Positions 1 through 8,498 of a stretch of 64,000 bases of DNA are shown in pieces. The notes under the pieces are model-generated. The model saw only the letters and a list, made by a program, of their open reading frames with translations, was not told where the DNA came from and made no database searches. Numbering within the stretch: the stretch's first letter is position 1; every line of letters begins with the position of its first letter. The translations under genes were made by a program, and so were the position numbers. Source of the DNA: Mariprofundus erugo (GTDB lineage Bacteria > Pseudomonadota > Zetaproteobacteria > Mariprofundales > Mariprofundaceae); the NCBI RefSeq assembly GCF_005818865.1, contig NZ_VBRY01000002.1:186001-250000 (forward strand), in the 5' to 3' direction.

Positions 1-807
1 ACGCCTGCCGGCAGTTATACAGAGACCATCGCGCTGATCAGGATGATGGTTCTGCAAGCGGAATCCGAACTGCAATGCACCGCCTCCGTCGGTATCGGCA
101 CCCCGGGTGCTGCCTCGACGCGAACAGGGCTGATGAAAAACTGCAATTCCACCTGCCTGAACGGCCGCCCCCTGCAACAGGACCTTGAACAGGCGCTGGG
201 CCGGGAAGTAAGAATCAGCAATGATGCCAACTGCTTCGCCCTTTCGGAGGCAGTCGATGGAGCCGCCCGCGATGCGAATGTGGTATTCGGTGTCATTCTC
301 GGCACCGGCGTTGGCGGCAGCATCATCGCCCACCGGCAGGTGCTGGAGGGCATCAACCGCATCGGCGGCGAATGGGGGCATAACCCGCTGCCCACCCCGG
401 CTGCTGACGAACAACCGGGACCGGCATGTTACTGTGGTCGCTATGGCTGCATTGAGACGTGGCTCTCCGGCCCCGGCATGAGCAGGGATCATGACCGGAT
501 AACCGGCAATCACCTCACTGCCGAACGTATTGCGCAACTGGCCGGGGAGGGGGATGCCGCATGCGCGCAGACCATGGCGCACTATCTTGACCGTCTGGCC
601 CGGGCCCTGGCCGGCGTGATCAACATCCTCGATCCGGACGTAATTGTACTTGGTGGCGGCCTCTCCAATATCAACATGCTGTATGAACAGCTGCCGCTGC
701 GATGGGGCCCATATATCTTTTCCGATTCGGTCAGCACCCGCCTGCTGCCACCGATGCATGGTGATTCATCGGGTGTGCGCGGCGCCGCCTGGCTCTGGGG
801 GCAATGA
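1..807 (+). CDS. ROK-family sugar kinase (glucokinase/fructokinase type), 5' end outside window
   Basis: The reading frame is open from base 1, so the N-terminus lies outside the window; about 268 residues are visible. ROK kinases phosphorylate free hexoses with ATP in the cytoplasm. Visible ROK features are the SNDANCFALSEA segment, a glycine-rich phosphate loop (ILGTGVGGS), the GGEWGH motif and the zinc motif CYCGRYGC followed by IE. The C-terminal part (DPDVIVLGGGLSN) is also typical. The sugar cannot be read from sequence; fructose or glucose is most likely. Its stop overlaps the start of the next gene in ATGA, so the two are probably co-translated. Confidence 0.9.
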   Translation, partial: TPAGSYTETIALIRMMVLQAESELQCTASVGIGTPGAASTRTGLMKNCNSTCLNGRPLQQDLEQALGREVRISNDANCFALSEAVDGAARDANVVFGVILGTGVGGSIIAHRQVLEGINRIGGEWGHNPLPTPAADEQPGPACYCGRYGCIETWLSGPGMSRDHDRITGNHLTAERIAQLAGEGDAACAQTMAHYLDRLARALAGVINILDPDVIVLGGGLSNINMLYEQLPLRWGPYIFSDSVSTRLLPPMHGDSSGVRGAAWLWGQ

Positions 808-1169
808 TGAAAATGGCGCATATCGCCCTGCTGGTCAGTAACCTGGAACGGGCAGCAGAATTTTATGAAGGTATCCTCGGACTTTCGCGCATTGCGCGCG
901 CGCCGCTGGCCTTTGACGGACTGTGGTACGGACTCGATGAGGGCCAGGAGATTCACCTGATGCTGCTGGACAACCCCTATGCCGCATGCAGCAAGCCGGC
1001 GCATGGCGGCAGAGACAATCATATTGCCCTGCAGGTGGATCAGCTTGATATCATACGGCAACGACTGGATGCTGCAGCCATACCTTTTACCGCAAGCAAG
1101 TCCGGCAGGATCGCTCTTTTTTGCCGGGACCCGGATGGCAATACCATTGAACTGATGCAGGCCGCCTGA
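804..1169 (+). CDS. VOC-superfamily (glyoxalase/dioxygenase-like) protein
   Basis: This 121-residue protein has a single vicinal-oxygen-chelate module. It opens with a beta strand and helix (MAHIALLVSNLERAAEFYE) and closes with DPDGNTIELMQ, the usual C-terminal metal-site strand. H5 or H6 near the start, a central DNHIALQV strand and the final Glu are candidate metal ligands. The family includes glyoxalase I, fosfomycin-resistance proteins and ring-cleavage dioxygenases; the sequence does not say which reaction this one catalyses. The start codon overlaps the stop of the sugar kinase (ATGA), which suggests a shared mRNA, possibly for handling sugar-derived aldehydes. Confidence 0.8.
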   Translation: MMKMAHIALLVSNLERAAEFYEGILGLSRIARAPLAFDGLWYGLDEGQEIHLMLLDNPYAACSKPAHGGRDNHIALQVDQLDIIRQRLDAAAIPFTASKSGRIALFCRDPDGNTIELMQAA

Positions 1170-1303
1170 AGCAGCGACAAAACACCCTCCCGGCAAAGAC
1201 TGAAAGCACTGCCACCGTGCACACTCCACCCTGCCGGCATGAAAATATCACCCCTTGTCTCACTCGTGCAGGCCGGTATGCTGGAACCACCCAAGGAGTG
1301 TGT

Positions 1304-2110
1304 ATGAAACGATATCTATCCATTCTGACCATCAGCCTGCTTGCCGGCTGCGCCACTCCCTATCAGGAGCAAACTGCTACACAGGGGGCCGTCATTGGTG
1401 CTGCAGCAGGCGCCGTCATCGGCGCCCAGAGTGATCAGGTGGTTGAAGGTGCCATCATCGGTGGCGTACTCGGCGGACTGGCCGGTGCCATACTGGCAGA
1501 CGACCGTGATGACCGTATCCAGGCATCCGCCCCCCGCTATCACCGCTCGGCCTGCGGCAGAGGGGATATCTATTTTGAGAGGGCACGCAATGAGCGGGCG
1601 CTGGAGCGCCGTATCAACCTGATGCGCCAGGGCATTGCCTACTGCCCGAATAACCCGGCCGCCCACAATGATCTTGGCGTCGCACTGATGCTATGGGGCG
1701 ATCGCGATCGTGCCCGCATGCATTTTGAGCAGGCCCTGCGCTACGACCCGCACTACGATCCCGCCCGGCATAACATCGAGCGCATGGGGCGTTATCATGC
1801 TCCCGCTCACTATCAGGCCCCGGCCCATAGAGAGCAGTACCAGCCCCGCTATGAGCCATCACAGCCGCAATACAACCGCCGCGAGGAGAGCCGCCCCGGT
1901 TACCCCGCCCAAAGAACATACGATAACCAGCGCCCGCGCATGGAGCAGGAGAGGCCCCGCTATCAGCAGCCGAATCGTGAGGCACAACGCCCATCCGAAG
2001 AGATGCGCAATCGCAACATGAACACCCCGCGCAACAACCGCGACCATGAAGATGAATACAATACACAAAGGCGCGACAGGCAGGAGCGCAACAACCGCAG
2101 GGACGACTAG
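1304..2110 (+). CDS. Lipoprotein with glycine zipper, TPR repeat and Arg/Gln/Tyr/Pro-rich tail
   Basis: The start was placed at the ATG after AAGGAG (1293-1298); a longer frame exists upstream but lacks a signal peptide. The 268-residue product begins with a lipoprotein signal (LLAGC). Residues of about 27-65 form a glycine-zipper hairpin (GAVIGAAAGAVIGA, then GAIIGGVLGGLAGAIL). A TPR-like helical pair follows (about 95-165, with DLGVALMLWGDRDRARMHFEQAL in two pieces). The last 100 residues are low-complexity and rich in Arg, Gln, Tyr, Pro and Asn. Glycine-zipper lipoproteins usually sit in the cell envelope. I do not recognise this combination as a named family, and the tail is likely disordered and basic. 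Confidence 0.8.
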   Translation: MKRYLSILTISLLAGCATPYQEQTATQGAVIGAAAGAVIGAQSDQVVEGAIIGGVLGGLAGAILADDRDDRIQASAPRYHRSACGRGDIYFERARNERALERRINLMRQGIAYCPNNPAAHNDLGVALMLWGDRDRARMHFEQALRYDPHYDPARHNIERMGRYHAPAHYQAPAHREQYQPRYEPSQPQYNRREESRPGYPAQRTYDNQRPRMEQERPRYQQPNREAQRPSEEMRNRNMNTPRNNRDHEDEYNTQRRDRQERNNRRDD

Positions 2111-2115
2111 TTTGC

Positions 2116-2622
2116 ATGCGCAGCAGCCTGAACCTGCTTGCCAGACTGGATTTTCTTCCAATCAGGCGAAAACTGGAGTTGTTTCCTCCTTTTTTCCTGA
2201 TGCGGGTGAAAATTATCTCGCTGGCAGATGACTGGAGCAGCATTCGCCTGCACCTGCCGCTGAACTGGGCCTCAGCCAATGCTGCCGGCCACATGTATGG
2301 AGGCTATCAGGCCAGCCTGGCCGATCCCATTCCGGCCGTCGCCTGCATGCATCACTTTCCCGGTTATCGGGTTGCCACGCGCAAGCTCGAGATCGATTTC
2401 ATCCGCAGCGGAAATTCCGATCTGATTCTGCATTTTGATTTTCCGGCGGAGATGGTGGCAGCCATTGAGCAGGAGCTGAAAGCGCACGGGCGCGCAACCC
2501 CGTGCTTTCATATGCAGCTTGTCAGAGCAGATGGTCAGATATGCACGGAAATCAGAAACAGCGTGGCCATTCGCCCTGCCGACTATATCTCACCGCATGA
2601 GAGCCAGAACCAGCACTCCTGA
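2116..2622 (+). CDS. Hotdog-fold thioesterase-like protein (DUF4442/PaaI type)
   Basis: This 168-residue protein starts at ATG 2116, five bases after the lipoprotein stop. The segment with NAAGHMYGGYQASLADP matches the central helix of single-domain hotdog thioesterases, where a substrate-binding helix follows a GxxxGG-like turn. Strands with TRKLEIDFIRSG and TEIRNSVAIR fit the rest of the fold. Such proteins hydrolyse acyl-CoA or acyl-ACP thioesters, but several are only ligand binders, and no specific substrate can be inferred. The first 30 residues are not part of the fold. Confidence 0.7.
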   Translation: MRSSLNLLARLDFLPIRRKLELFPPFFLMRVKIISLADDWSSIRLHLPLNWASANAAGHMYGGYQASLADPIPAVACMHHFPGYRVATRKLEIDFIRSGNSDLILHFDFPAEMVAAIEQELKAHGRATPCFHMQLVRADGQICTEIRNSVAIRPADYISPHESQNQHS

Positions 2623-2658
2623 TCGAACCATTACTGTTTATCTTCAGGAGATGCTGAT

Positions 2659-3090
2659 TTATTCAGCGCGTCCTGAATGCAAGTCAGCTTGTACCGGCAC
2701 CTCAACATGGCCGTCACCTGCATCCCTGAATGGCAATGCATACAGCCCGCGCGGACACGGCCCGGACAGGCAATCGCCTGAGAGCGGATCAAAAAGAGCG
2801 TGGTGGGTATGGCAAACCAGCTGTTCTCCGCTTTCAGAAAAAAAGCGGCCGGGAATCCAGTCCAATGGAGATCCGGCATGCGGACATTCATTCCGCCACG
2901 CCTTTAGCTGCCCCTGAAAACAGACAAGAAAACCCTGCGCATCCAGCTCAATCAGGCGACCATCGGAAAGCTGCACAGATGATTTCAGGGTAAACAGGGT
3001 CGCCTGACCTTCGCCGGGGCGCATTACTCGCTGCCATAGCTCAGCGGACATCACGAAGAAACCGGAGCGACCAAAAAGCGAGGCGGCCAC
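2659..3090 (-). CDS. Stand-alone Rieske [2Fe-2S] protein
   Basis: This 143-residue protein is essentially one Rieske domain. The first ligand pair is C-P-H in NECPHAGSPLDW (about 67-69) and the second is C-H-T-H (about 93-96), followed by FDPLSGDCLSGPCPRGL. No signal peptide or membrane segment is visible, so it is cytoplasmic, like the ferredoxin components NirD, CarAc or BphF. Such proteins pass electrons to oxygenases or reductases, but no partner oxygenase is adjacent. The GTG start at 3090 has a GAGGCGG-type upstream purine run; an ATG at 3051 is the alternative. It is read from a strong promoter located at the end of hemY. Confidence 0.85.
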   Translation of the reverse strand: MAASLFGRSGFFVMSAELWQRVMRPGEGQATLFTLKSSVQLSDGRLIELDAQGFLVCFQGQLKAWRNECPHAGSPLDWIPGRFFSESGEQLVCHTHHALFDPLSGDCLSGPCPRGLYALPFRDAGDGHVEVPVQADLHSGRAE

Positions 3091-3143
3091 CCGTCGATGA
3101 CCGCCTCAAGCGGCTCAAGAGAACCGCTAAACCTGTTGACCTT

Positions 3144-3172
3144 TATATAGACGGATAAAAGCACCATGTCAA
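3144..3172 (-). promoter_or_regulatory. Near-consensus sigma-70 promoter for the Rieske gene
   Basis: Read on the minus strand, TTGACA (3172-3167) is followed by exactly 17 bases and then TATATA (3149-3144). Transcription would start near 3137, giving a leader of about 45 bases before the GTG at 3090. This is the best sigma-70 match I noticed in the window. Confidence 0.75.
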
Positions 3173-3191
3173 ACCAGTCGCCCTGTTTAGC

Positions 3192-4349
3192 TCAGCTCAA
3201 CTGCTGCCCGACAGCCCGCGCCAGCGCACGATTCAAACAGCTTGCTGCAGCCTGGTATTCACCGGCAGCCTCATACCAGCGCCCAAGACTTTCCCAGGCG
3301 GCAGGGTAATCCGCCTCATCCGCAAGCAACTGCATCTGCTCTCTGGCCAGACCATCCAGTTTTACCGATGCCGCAAGCTCTGCACGCATCCAGCGCAGTG
3401 AGTGACTGATGCCCGCAGAACCCTTGCGTTCAAGCTTGCGGTAATTTTTCATTGGCTCGTCCTGCTGCAAGAGCAGCAGCAGCGCGCGTGCAATCGCCAT
3501 ATCATCCCGGAATTGCAGATGATTCAGCCATAAACGGGTCGCATTCACACTTTTGCCATCCGCGATCTCGGCCTGACCATAAGCCAGCAACAGCTTTCCG
3601 TCATCGGGGTTCAGGCGATAGGCCTTGCGCAGAATTGCAGGAGCCTGCTCGGGCACCGACTCGGCAAATTTGAGGTAGGCATGGACAAGGCGTGGCTTCG
3701 TCGCCGCCGCCGACTGCAGCCCTTTTTTCCAGCTCTCCTCCAGCAGGGTCACCAGCTCAGGCCAGTTTTCCTCTTCCTCCAGCACATCCGCCATACGAGC
3801 CCGGGCCAGTGCAGCATTAGGACTGCTCTGCAGCCAGGCACGCAGATGGGCCTTGCGAACAGCAAGATCCGGTTTGAAATCGGCAAGCATGGACGTAGCC
3901 ATACGAGCCGTCAGCGCCGTCAACAAAGGCCCCTTGTCTGCATCAGGGGCAGGCAATTCGCGCGCAGGCGTCGAAATAACCGCAAGCATCTCGATCGCCC
4001 ATTCGGGAAAAATACCTTTCGAACGCTTGAGCAGCCTGGGGTCAAGATCACCATTGCCATTGAGCCAGCGGGCAATGGCCTCCTGCAAACGCCGCTCACG
4101 ACGATTACTGCTGCCCAGGCGCAACGACTGCCAGATATGGCCGGGGCCGGACAGCAATGCAACCATCAGACTGCGAACCAGCCAGACCAGCAACAGTATC
4201 ATAAACAGGGCAATCATAAAGGTTCCCTGGCGCGTTTCAAAAATCCAGCCGAATGCCTCCAGTCGCAATGTCTGGTCGGCGATATCAGGAAATGCAAGCA
4301 GCACCACACAGACAGCCAGTGCAAGTACAAGCAGAAATACCAGACGCAT
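3192..4349 (-). CDS. hemY: HemY-like heme-biosynthesis-associated TPR membrane protein
   Basis: This 385-residue protein has two N-terminal membrane segments (about 3-20 and 42-65), the region conserved in the HemY_N family. A cytoplasmic or periplasmic helical region with TPR-like pairs follows from about 165 to the end (for example AAWESLGRWYEAAGEYQAAASCLNRAL). Proteobacterial HemY proteins are encoded with hemX and hemD and are thought to assist late heme synthesis without being enzymes. This is not the Bacillus protoporphyrinogen oxidase of the same name. It is the last gene of hemD-hemB-hemX-hemY, with its start sharing one base with the hemX stop. Confidence 0.85.
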   Translation of the reverse strand: MRLVFLLVLALAVCVVLLAFPDIADQTLRLEAFGWIFETRQGTFMIALFMILLLVWLVRSLMVALLSGPGHIWQSLRLGSSNRRERRLQEAIARWLNGNGDLDPRLLKRSKGIFPEWAIEMLAVISTPARELPAPDADKGPLLTALTARMATSMLADFKPDLAVRKAHLRAWLQSSPNAALARARMADVLEEEENWPELVTLLEESWKKGLQSAAATKPRLVHAYLKFAESVPEQAPAILRKAYRLNPDDGKLLLAYGQAEIADGKSVNATRLWLNHLQFRDDMAIARALLLLLQQDEPMKNYRKLERKGSAGISHSLRWMRAELAASVKLDGLAREQMQLLADEADYPAAWESLGRWYEAAGEYQAAASCLNRALARAVGQQLS

Positions 4350-5473
4350 CAGACCCCTCCCTGACCGGCAGAGCGCCAGCGCAACGCTGTCTCATGCAAA
4401 CGGGCAATATCCTGCTGCAACGCATCCAGATTATCCGGCAGGCCAAGCTCCGGCACCGGCTGATCATGCATCCGGTATACCGCCTCCACCTGCAGCAGCA
4501 ATGCTGCACGCAGTGACTGCCATGCGGCCTTATCCGGCCAGATTTCAAGCGACAGATGCCTTGCTGCATCAAGCAGATCAGCACGCAATACATCCAGCTT
4601 CCTCGCCTGCCCGGATGGCGCCTGATAGAGATGAAACTGTCCCACCAACCATGCCAGCCACGGGTGGGCAGGCTTTGGCAGCACATCCTGATAAGCAGGC
4701 TCATTCATCGCATCAGCCCATTTCACCAGTGTTTCCCGCCACTGCTGTACACTGCGGAAGCTTTTTCCTGCCAGCTCCTGCATCTGTTGTGCCTCATCCC
4801 GCCGGGCTGCAGGCAGATCCGGCAACAGAGAGATTTCCTCCCATGCCTGCTGGGTCTGCGCAAGCGTGCTGGCCGGATCTGTCAGCCAGCGCAGGCGCAC
4901 CTGCAAGTTCATCTGCTGCTGGCCATGCATACTGGCCATCAACTGCTGTTGTGCCTGCTGCATCACGGCAAGCTGCGAACGCAGGGCATCAATGGTCGCC
5001 AGCAGACGGGCCACCTCTTCGCTGCCCGAACCATGCGCCACAACCGACTCCACAACCGGCTCCACAGCAGGGGTAACGGCTGCGGATTGCTGAGGCGCCT
5101 GCGGTTCATGCCCGGAAGCAGCAGCCTCCACCTCTGTCACAGCAGCTGTTTCTTTGCCAACCTCGTGCCCCTCCTCTGCGGCAGGCGAGGAGAGAGCCGG
5201 TGCAACCACCGCCGCATGAACAGCGGGCTGAGACGTGGATAATGGCTCCACGGAAACAGTGGTAAATCTGGCCAGCAACGGCTTCAGCTGCCCGCCGGCA
5301 GCAAGTGCTGCCACAAGCAGCGCCACGACCACAAACAGCACCAGTAAGGCAAGCCAGCCTCTGAACGGCTTGCCGGCAGCCGCCGGCTCAGCCGGGCGGG
5401 CACTGTCTGAAATCACCGCATCGACGACTGCATCCACATCCGTGCCCGGCAAGGGCTGCCTTGAATCACTCAT
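4349..5473 (-). CDS. hemX: HemX-like membrane protein
   Basis: The 374-residue protein has a disordered acidic N-terminus, one membrane segment at about 40-61, an Ala/Pro/Val-rich linker (about 70-145), a coiled-coil stretch (about 150-190, with Gln-rich heptads) and a helical C-terminal domain. This is the standard HemX layout. Family members are often annotated as uroporphyrinogen-III methyltransferase, but no methyltransferase motif is visible, so a structural or regulatory role in tetrapyrrole synthesis is more likely. It lies between hemB and hemY, with one-base overlaps at both ends, which implies tight translational coupling. Confidence 0.85.
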   Translation of the reverse strand: MSDSRQPLPGTDVDAVVDAVISDSARPAEPAAAGKPFRGWLALLVLFVVVALLVAALAAGGQLKPLLARFTTVSVEPLSTSQPAVHAAVVAPALSSPAAEEGHEVGKETAAVTEVEAAASGHEPQAPQQSAAVTPAVEPVVESVVAHGSGSEEVARLLATIDALRSQLAVMQQAQQQLMASMHGQQQMNLQVRLRWLTDPASTLAQTQQAWEEISLLPDLPAARRDEAQQMQELAGKSFRSVQQWRETLVKWADAMNEPAYQDVLPKPAHPWLAWLVGQFHLYQAPSGQARKLDVLRADLLDAARHLSLEIWPDKAAWQSLRAALLLQVEAVYRMHDQPVPELGLPDNLDALQQDIARLHETALRWRSAGQGGV

Positions 5474-6462
5474 TACCGTTTATCTTCGTTCAACCAGCGC
5501 GCCACATCCAGCGCGTGGTAAGAGAGGATCAGATCGGCACCGGCACGCTTAAAGCTGAGCATCGTCTCCAGCACGACCCGTTTTTCATCAATCCAGCCCT
5601 TCTCGGCAGCAGCCTTGACCATGGCATATTCACCGGAAACATTGTACACAGCCATCGGCAGATTGGTGGCATCCTTCACTTCACGGATGATATCCATATA
5701 GGCCAGTCCGGGCTTGACCATCAGCATATCCGCCCCTTCTTCGACATCGAGCCACGCCTCTTTCAATGCCTCACGGCGATTACCCGGATCCATCTGGTAG
5801 CTGGCCCGATCACCAAAGGTCGGGGTGGAGTCGGCGGCATCGCGGAAGGGGCCGAAATAGCCGGAAGCAAATTTCACGGCATAGGACATGATCGGTACAT
5901 TCTCAAAGCCCGCCTCATCCAGCCCCAGGCGAATCGCGGCAATCATGCCATCCATCATGCCCGACGGAGCAACGATATCGACACCTGCCTCCGCATAAGA
6001 GACCGCCTCTTTCTGCAAATTGAGCAGCGTCTCGTCGTTGTCGACATCCTCTCCGTGCAGTACGCCGCAATGACCATGGCTGGTATACTCGCAAAAACAG
6101 CTGTCCGCGATCACACAGGTCTCCGGACTGGCCGCCTTGGCCGCCCTGATCGCCTTCTGCACAATCCCTTCCGAATCCCAGCCACCGGAACCGATCTCAT
6201 CCTTCACCGCAGGAATACCGAACAGAATCACGCCCGGAATTCCGAGCGATGCAACCTCTTTGACCAGCTCTCCCACCATCGAAAGCGGAATGCGCGAGAC
6301 CCCCGGCATACTGGCAACCTGGCGCGGGGCATCGATCGTCTCATCGACGAAGATCGGGTAGATAAAATCATTCACCGATAACGTTGTTTCGCGCACCATC
6401 CTGCGAATCGTGGCGTTGCTACGCAGACGACGGGGGCGGACGATCAGATCGGGTAATGACAT
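5473..6462 (-). CDS. hemB: Porphobilinogen synthase (delta-aminolevulinic acid dehydratase)
   Basis: HemB condenses two 5-aminolevulinates to porphobilinogen in the cytoplasm. The 329-residue product has the normal family length. Visible are the cysteine zinc cluster (C122, C124, C132 within [13 protein letters not shown]), the two catalytic lysines (K197 in [14 protein letters not shown] and K250 in MVKPG), and the [16 protein letters not shown] signature. The cysteines indicate the zinc-dependent type. GAGGAG lies just before the ATG. It begins two bases after hemD and overlaps hemX by one base. Confidence 0.97.
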   Translation of the reverse strand: MSLPDLIVRPRRLRSNATIRRMVRETTLSVNDFIYPIFVDETIDAPRQVASMPGVSRIPLSMVGELVKEVASLGIPGVILFGIPAVKDEIGSGGWDSEGIVQKAIRAAKAASPETCVIADSCFCEYTSHGHCGVLHGEDVDNDETLLNLQKEAVSYAEAGVDIVAPSGMMDGMIAAIRLGLDEAGFENVPIMSYAVKFASGYFGPFRDAADSTPTFGDRASYQMDPGNRREALKEAWLDVEEGADMLMVKPGLAYMDIIREVKDATNLPMAVYNVSGEYAMVKAAAEKGWIDEKRVVLETMLSFKRAGADLILSYHALDVARWLNEDKR

Positions 6463-6464
6463 GT

Positions 6465-7253
6465 TTAAACTCCTCTTTCAGGACTACTGGGCATATAGTA
6501 CTCGGCTAGCGCATCGAGCATAGCCTCAAAACTAGCGCTTTTTGCCACAAGCTGCACGCGCAACCCCAGTTTGCGTGCGGCATCGGCCATCGCAGCACTG
6601 ATCACAACAATCACCGGCCGGGAAGCAAGCTCAACACTGCCAATGCGCTGTACATAGTGACTTGCAGCCCTGGCACTGCCCAGCAGCACGGCATCCACCG
6701 CATCCGCTCGCAGCAGCGCCTGCACCGCCGAGGCATCATCATCCGGACAAACCGTGCGATAGGCTGTGACCATCGTCACGCCGACCCCTTGCCCGGCCAG
6801 CGCCTCGACCAGAGCATCCCGCCCCTCCTCGGCACGAAAGAACAGCAGCTGGCAGGGCAATCCGCTGCTCACATAGGCATCAATCAAACCATCCTGTGAC
6901 GCCTCTTCCGGCACAATGGCGGGTTGCACACCATACTGCTGCAAACGGATCGCCGTACGTGCGCCCACGGCAGCAACTCGCATCCCGGCCAGCGCGCGGG
7001 AAAATGACTGCCCGCTGCCAGCCACGGCTTGCGCCACCGCATCCACACCATTGGCGCTGGTAAAAACGACATCGCTGTACTGCCCGGCAAGGGAAAGAGC
7101 CTGTGTAATTTCATCATGCATCACCTCAACGGCAAGACACGGGAAAAGAAGTGGTATGCCACCCCGGTCCGAAACCTGACCGGCCAGCTCCGGCAGCTGG
7201 GCTGCTGCCCTGCTCAACAAAATACGCTTACCGGCAAGTGGCGACGAAGACAT
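6465..7253 (-). CDS. hemD: Uroporphyrinogen-III synthase
   Basis: HemD closes and inverts ring D of hydroxymethylbilane to make uroporphyrinogen III. The protein is 262 residues, typical for the family. It shows the two-lobe pattern: an N-terminal [12 protein letters not shown] strand, [12 protein letters not shown], then in the second lobe [22 protein letters not shown] and [15 protein letters not shown]. This family diverges strongly, so the assignment rests on these motifs plus linkage to hemB, hemX and hemY. hemC, the usual upstream partner, is not in the window; this gene is the first of the minus-strand operon and faces a divergent gene. Confidence 0.9.
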   Translation of the reverse strand: MSSSPLAGKRILLSRAAAQLPELAGQVSDRGGIPLLFPCLAVEVMHDEITQALSLAGQYSDVVFTSANGVDAVAQAVAGSGQSFSRALAGMRVAAVGARTAIRLQQYGVQPAIVPEEASQDGLIDAYVSSGLPCQLLFFRAEEGRDALVEALAGQGVGVTMVTAYRTVCPDDDASAVQALLRADAVDAVLLGSARAASHYVQRIGSVELASRPVIVVISAAMADAARKLGLRVQLVAKSASFEAMLDALAEYYMPSSPERGV

Positions 7254-7378
7254 GCAGCAATCATGCTACAAGCAGAATCGAAGCACCAGATGCCAAAGCC
7301 GACATTGCCCTTGCATGCATATGCCGGCACGCTAAGCTGACCGGCATAATCCACTGTGACCCGGCATGGAGAATACCG

Positions 7379-7711
7379 ATGATAGAAGGCTCGTGTCTGC
7401 GCATATACCTGACCGAATCAAGCAGAATCGATGGCAAGCCGGCCATGGAAGCCATTCTGAATCTCTGCAGGGAGGCCGGACTGCGCGGCGTCTCGGTGAT
7501 GCGTGGCATCGAAGGCATGGGGGAGGGAGGCATTCACACCGCCTCGTTTCTTTCTCTCTCGGCCAACCTGCCGCTACTGGTAGAGGCGATTGATACCAGT
7601 GAGCGCATCGAGCAGGCGCTTGCAATCATGCGCCCGCACCTGGGTCATTGTCTGGTGGCCTGCTGGCCTGTTTCATTGATGCGAACGGAGTATCTGCATG
7701 GACATGATTAG
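7379..7711 (+). CDS. DUF190 (COG1993) PII-like protein
   Basis: The ATG at 7379 follows GGAGA at 7368-7372; a longer upstream frame has no support. The 110-residue protein shows the DUF190 pattern: an opening GSCLRIYLTESSRIDGKP strand-helix, GLRGVSVMRGIEGMG in the middle, LPLLVEAIDT and a C-terminal helix. These proteins share the PII/CutA-like fold and often sit next to fluoride channel (crcB) or regulatory genes; their ligand is generally unknown. Here the gene overlaps a Crp-family regulator by 14 bases, so the pair is probably translated together. Confidence 0.85.
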   Translation: MIEGSCLRIYLTESSRIDGKPAMEAILNLCREAGLRGVSVMRGIEGMGEGGIHTASFLSLSANLPLLVEAIDTSERIEQALAIMRPHLGHCLVACWPVSLMRTEYLHGHD

Positions 7712-8387
7712 CCTGCTAAGGAAAGTACCGCTTTTTGCCGAGCTTGATCAGAACGAGCTGGCATCGATTGCCATACTGGCCTCGAGCATTGAGGTGGCAA
7801 AAAAGAACATCGTCGTGCATGAGTTCGATCCGGGCGATTCGATGTACGTCATTCTCGATGGCGAGGTCAAGGTTTCCACCTACTCGGCCGACGGCCGTGA
7901 GGTTGTACTGGCGCTGCTCGGCAAAGGCTCATTCTTCGGCGAGATGTCGCTGCTGGATGAGGAGCCTCGCTCAGCCACCGTCACGACGATGAAAGATTCC
8001 CGGCTTGCCCATATTCGCCGGCGGGATCTGGTCCCGCTACTGATGGAGCAACCTTCAATCACCCTGAAACTGCTGAAAGAGATTGCCTCCCGCCTGCGTC
8101 GCACCAGCCGTATGCTTGAACGCATCAGCAGCATGGATGTACCCCACCGTCTCTATGCCCACATCGTCGATCAGTGCCACCGATTCGGCCAGCCGGAGGC
8201 GAACGGACGCTATGGCACCATTCTGGCGACCCACCAGCTGCTGGCCGATCAGCTCTCCACAAGCAGGGAAACCATCTCCCGCGCCATCAGCGCCCTGAAA
8301 AAGGATGGCATTCTTGTCCAGGGTGAAAGCCGGGGGCGGGTCAGCGTCGATATCGATGCACTTGAAGAGATGCTTGAGGACTTCTGA
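7698..8387 (+). CDS. Crp/Fnr-family transcription regulator
   Basis: The 229-residue protein has an N-terminal cyclic-nucleotide-binding beta barrel (about 10-125, with GDSMYVILDGEVKV and GSFFGEMSLLDEEPRSA), the dimer helix (about 126-150) and a winged helix with LLADQLSTSRETISRAISALKK (about 185-205). The SRETISR recognition helix resembles the RETxxR of CRP, so TGTGA-like operators are plausible. There is no N-terminal cysteine cluster, so it is not an FNR oxygen sensor. The phosphate-binding segment GEMSLLDEEPRSAT is close to CRP, but nucleotide binding is not proven. Overlap with the DUF190 gene suggests joint function. Confidence 0.92.
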   Translation: MDMISLLRKVPLFAELDQNELASIAILASSIEVAKKNIVVHEFDPGDSMYVILDGEVKVSTYSADGREVVLALLGKGSFFGEMSLLDEEPRSATVTTMKDSRLAHIRRRDLVPLLMEQPSITLKLLKEIASRLRRTSRMLERISSMDVPHRLYAHIVDQCHRFGQPEANGRYGTILATHQLLADQLSTSRETISRAISALKKDGILVQGESRGRVSVDIDALEEMLEDF

Positions 8388-8498
8388 CAGCCGGTGTCAT
8401 GCCCGCCATCAAAGGCTTCATTGGGTTCATCGCGCATCAGCACCAAAGATGGCTGAAGAAAGGTTTTGATTCCCGGACTTCCGCGATGAAGCTTAAAT

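Noticed and set aside
3853-5076. 407-codon open frame opposite hemX and hemY
   Set aside because: It is low-complexity, overlaps two recognised genes and lacks a ribosome-binding site.
8426-8490. Inverted 9-mers TTCATCGCG and CGCGATGAA between the Crp gene and the radical SAM gene
   Set aside because: The loop is 47 bases and no T run follows, so a terminator is not supported.
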